A stretch of 64,000 nucleotides of DNA from contig NZ_JANDJO010000002.1 in NCBI RefSeq assembly GCF_024331145.1, positions 186,001 to 250,000 on the forward strand, in the 5' to 3' direction. The position numbers and the translations under genes are program-made. This document shows positions 62,274 through 64,000 of the stretch, piece after piece (positions within the stretch are counted from its first letter, which is position 1; each line of letters opens with the position of its first letter). Origin of the DNA: Shimia sp. CNT1-13L.2 (GTDB lineage: Bacteria; Pseudomonadota; Alphaproteobacteria; Rhodobacterales; Rhodobacteraceae). A model generated the notes under the pieces. That model did no database searches. It was not told the origin of the DNA and was given only the letters and a program-made list of their open reading frames with translations.

Positions 62274-62633
62274 TTATCGGTGAATTGCTCTTATAGTGTG
62301 AATGAGCGCAACAATTGCCAGTAGGATGGCCCCTAATAAGAACCAAGGTATGCCATAAAAAGCGACAACATACCCTCCTGCCTTCAATCCATTCACCCAA
62401 TTGGTAATGTCGAGACCAAAAACCACACATTCGACAACGTCGCGCCCAAGAGGGTAATGACAATTACCTAGGTCTTTCAGCCAAAAGCCCAGTCCAATTG
62501 ACGAAACTAGGCCAAGTGGAACGCTCAGCCAGACAGAGACCAAAATGACCCAGAGCCTGATCCGCTTGGAAGTGGCGAACCAAGCGACCGCTGCACCGCA
62601 CAGAGATGGAAGGGCGAAGGCAAGTAATTCCAT
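62274..62633 (-). CDS. Small hypothetical membrane protein
   Basis: I do not recognise a family. The 119-residue product is strongly hydrophobic, with likely membrane segments at about residues 2-19, 27-50 and 87-113, and a loop (about 52-85) with two cysteines (GNCHYPLGRDVVEC). A basic C-terminal tail (HTIRAIHR) follows. The gene and its surroundings are visibly richer in A and T than the rest of the window, suggesting recent acquisition or relaxed selection. No clear ribosome-binding site precedes the ATG. It is isolated between the lysine operon and metG. A competing minus-strand frame (62191-62463) is less plausible. Confidence 0.5.
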   Translation of the reverse strand: MELLAFALPSLCGAAVAWFATSKRIRLWVILVSVWLSVPLGLVSSIGLGFWLKDLGNCHYPLGRDVVECVVFGLDITNWVNGLKAGGYVVAFYGIPWFLLGAILLAIVALIHTIRAIHR

Positions 62634-62735
62634 AGTTTATCAAATTCATGATCGAACACGAATTGTCAGCGTATTCGAACCGCGATCAATGGACAACGGC
62701 CGCTTTGCCCACACAGCAGAACCTGTACGACCACG

Positions 62736-62769
62736 AAAAAGGCTCCCGAAATATCTTCCGGGAGCCTTT
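62736..62769 (-). terminator. Rho-independent terminator of metG
   Basis: On the minus strand, AAAGGCTCCCG and CGGGAGCCTTT form an 11-bp stem around a 12-base loop, and the 3' arm runs into TTTTT. It begins 37 bp after the metG stop codon. It is the clearest intrinsic terminator in the window. Confidence 0.85.
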
Positions 62770-62806
62770 GTTTTCCAATGCGAAGGCCCGAGGGCCTGAA
62801 AACCGC

Positions 62807-64000
62807 TTAGTCCCGCGTACCCGCGAAACGGTCCTGCCATTCTTCGCGCTCGGCGTCGGTGATCTTGCGGAAGGTCACGTCGGGCACGGTGAAGGCATGG
62901 CCCGCCTGAAGGGTTTCCAGCGCCGCGGCAACGTCTGTGGGCCAGCTGTCGTCCTCGGTCTGCATTGCCGCCATCAGCGCGTCGCGTGCGTCGGGGATGA
63001 AGGGCGCGGACAGCACCGCGTAGAGGCGGATCAGGTTCAGCGCGAGGCGGATCTGCATCGCGGCGGTTTCTGGATCTTCCTTGAAGGTCGACCACGGCGC
63101 CGCGCTTTGCAGGTATTCGTTGCCCGCAACCCAGATCGCGCGCAGTTCCTGCGCCGACTTGCGCACTTCCATCGCTTCCATGTGCCCCTCGTAGGCACGG
63201 ATGCGGGTGGTCAGCTCTTCGATCAGCGCCTTTTCCTGCGCGCCATAGGCACCGCCCGCGGGAACCTCTTCGCCGAATTTCGAACGGCAGAACTTGGTCA
63301 CGCGGCTCACGAAGTTGCCCAGAACGTCGGCGAGGTCCTTGTTCACCGACTGCTGGAAGTTCTCCCAGGTGAACTCGCTGTCGCTGCTTTCCGGCGCGTG
63401 GCTCAGCAGCCACCAGCGCCAGTAGTCGGCGGGCAGGATGTCCAGCGCCTGATCCATGAAGACGCCGCGCCCGCGCGATGTCGAGAACTGGCCGCCGTCA
63501 TAGTTCAGGTAGTTGAAGCTCTTGAGGTGATCCACCATCTTCCACGGCTCGTCCGAGCCGAGGATCGTGGCCGGAAACGACAGGGTGTGGAACGGCACGT
63601 TGTCCTTGCCCATGAACTGGGTATAGCGCACGTCGTCGGCGCCCTTGTCGGTGCGCCACCAGCGTTCCCAGTCGCTGCCCTTGCCGGCATCGACCCATTC
63701 CTGCGCGCAGGCGATGTATTCGATCGGGGCGTCGAACCAGACGTAGAACACCTTGCCTTCCATGCCCGGCCAGTCTTCGCCGCCTTTCTTGACCGGAATC
63801 CCCCAGTCCAGATCGCGGGTGATGCCGCGGTCCTGCAAGCCGTCACCGTCGTTCAACCACTTGTTGGCGATCGAGGTGGTCAGCACCGGCCAGTCGGTCT
63901 TGCTGTCGATCCAGGCCTGAAGCTTGTCGCGCATCTGCGACTGGCACAGATACAAGTGCTTGGTCTCGCGCTCTTCCAGATCGGTCGATCCCGAGATCGT
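62807..64000 (-). CDS. metG: Methionine-tRNA ligase, 5' part outside the window
   Basis: Class I aminoacyl-tRNA synthetase charging tRNA-Met. The frame is open to the window edge; 397 C-terminal residues are visible. It shows the end of the catalytic domain ([31 protein letters not shown]), the KMSKS loop in the variant form [11 protein letters not shown], and the anticodon-binding helical domain ([17 protein letters not shown]). It has no C-terminal tRNA-binding EMAP-like extension. It ends at a strong terminator and seems unrelated to the catabolic genes. Confidence 0.95.
   Translation of the reverse strand, partial: TISGSTDLEERETKHLYLCQSQMRDKLQAWIDSKTDWPVLTTSIANKWLNDGDGLQDRGITRDLDWGIPVKKGGEDWPGMEGKVFYVWFDAPIEYIACAQEWVDAGKGSDWERWWRTDKGADDVRYTQFMGKDNVPFHTLSFPATILGSDEPWKMVDHLKSFNYLNYDGGQFSTSRGRGVFMDQALDILPADYWRWWLLSHAPESSDSEFTWENFQQSVNKDLADVLGNFVSRVTKFCRSKFGEEVPAGGAYGAQEKALIEELTTRIRAYEGHMEAMEVRKSAQELRAIWVAGNEYLQSAAPWSTFKEDPETAAMQIRLALNLIRLYAVLSAPFIPDARDALMAAMQTEDDSWPTDVAAALETLQAGHAFTVPDVTFRKITDAEREEWQDRFAGTRD

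Noticed and set aside
62191-62463. A 90-codon minus-strand frame overlapping the small membrane protein gene
   Set aside because: It crosses the 62219 hairpin and has no hydrophobic or domain pattern. The 119-residue frame gives a coherent membrane protein instead.

Overview
The window looks like a chromosomal segment of a marine Rhodobacterales (Roseobacter-group) alphaproteobacterium. The base composition is GC-rich. Almost every gene is packed into long co-directional operons whose ends overlap by ATGA. The gene families are also typical of that group: TRAP transporters, an MttB-family methyltransferase beside a dimethylglycine-dehydrogenase-like flavoprotein, a glycine cleavage operon, and an AtuA/acyl-CoA carboxylase cluster. 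No tRNA, rRNA, CRISPR array, prophage or insertion sequence was seen. Species was not determined.

Layout. (1) 2-1390: 3' part of a thiamine-diphosphate (ThDP) enzyme resembling sulfoacetaldehyde acetyltransferase. (2) 1387-7659, minus strand: a seven-gene thiamine operon (thiC-thiO-thiS-thiG-thiE-thiF/moeB-rhodanese-thiD) with a readable promoter and a TPP riboswitch. (3) 8070-12717, plus: a flavin/folate demethylating dehydrogenase, an MttB-family methyltransferase and a TetR regulator, preceded by two near-identical palindromes three helical turns apart. (4) 12982-20849, plus: a type I secretion system (T1SS) operon with a BapA-like Ig-repeat adhesin, TolC-like lipoprotein, LapB-type ABC exporter and HlyD adaptor; a perfect TTAA-N7-TTAA (CtrA-type) site lies just upstream. 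A secreted trypsin-like protease gene converges on it. (5) 21707-29110, minus: isovaleryl-CoA dehydrogenase, a DinB-fold protein, the two subunits of a biotin-dependent acyl-CoA carboxylase, and an AtuA-family protein, with a divergent TetR gene.

(6) 29856-39582, minus: eight consecutive genes, lpd-lipA-agcS-usp-gcvT-gcvH-gcvP-AraC/GlxA regulator. They encode uptake of glycine or alanine, all four glycine cleavage proteins and lipoate synthesis. A divergent XRE-cupin regulator follows. (7) 40386-48118: LysR regulator, TRAP importer, a three-subunit amine or opine oxidase (HcnABC/OoxABC-like), RidA and a glycine-transporter-family (UPF0126) membrane protein. (8) 48119-51373: a racemase and GntR regulator divergent from a second ThDP enzyme, with two CTGTATACAG operators between them. 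(9) 51370-59009: LysR, enolase-superfamily enzyme, DadA-type flavoprotein, a second TRAP importer with a periplasmic cupin gene inside its permease genes, and a BASS-type carrier. (10) 59012-62165: Lrp/AsnC regulator with an ALDH7-type dehydrogenase and a saccharopine dehydrogenase (lysine degradation). (11) A small AT-richer membrane-protein gene and the 3' part of metG close the window.

The common theme is nitrogenous-osmolyte and amino-acid catabolism feeding one-carbon metabolism. The demethylating dehydrogenase and MttB protein could strip methyl groups towards glycine, the glycine operon would then split glycine, and neighbouring clusters import and oxidise other amino or imino acids. 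These links between clusters are inferred from gene content. Substrates of both TRAP importers, both ThDP enzymes and the enolase cannot be fixed from sequence alone.
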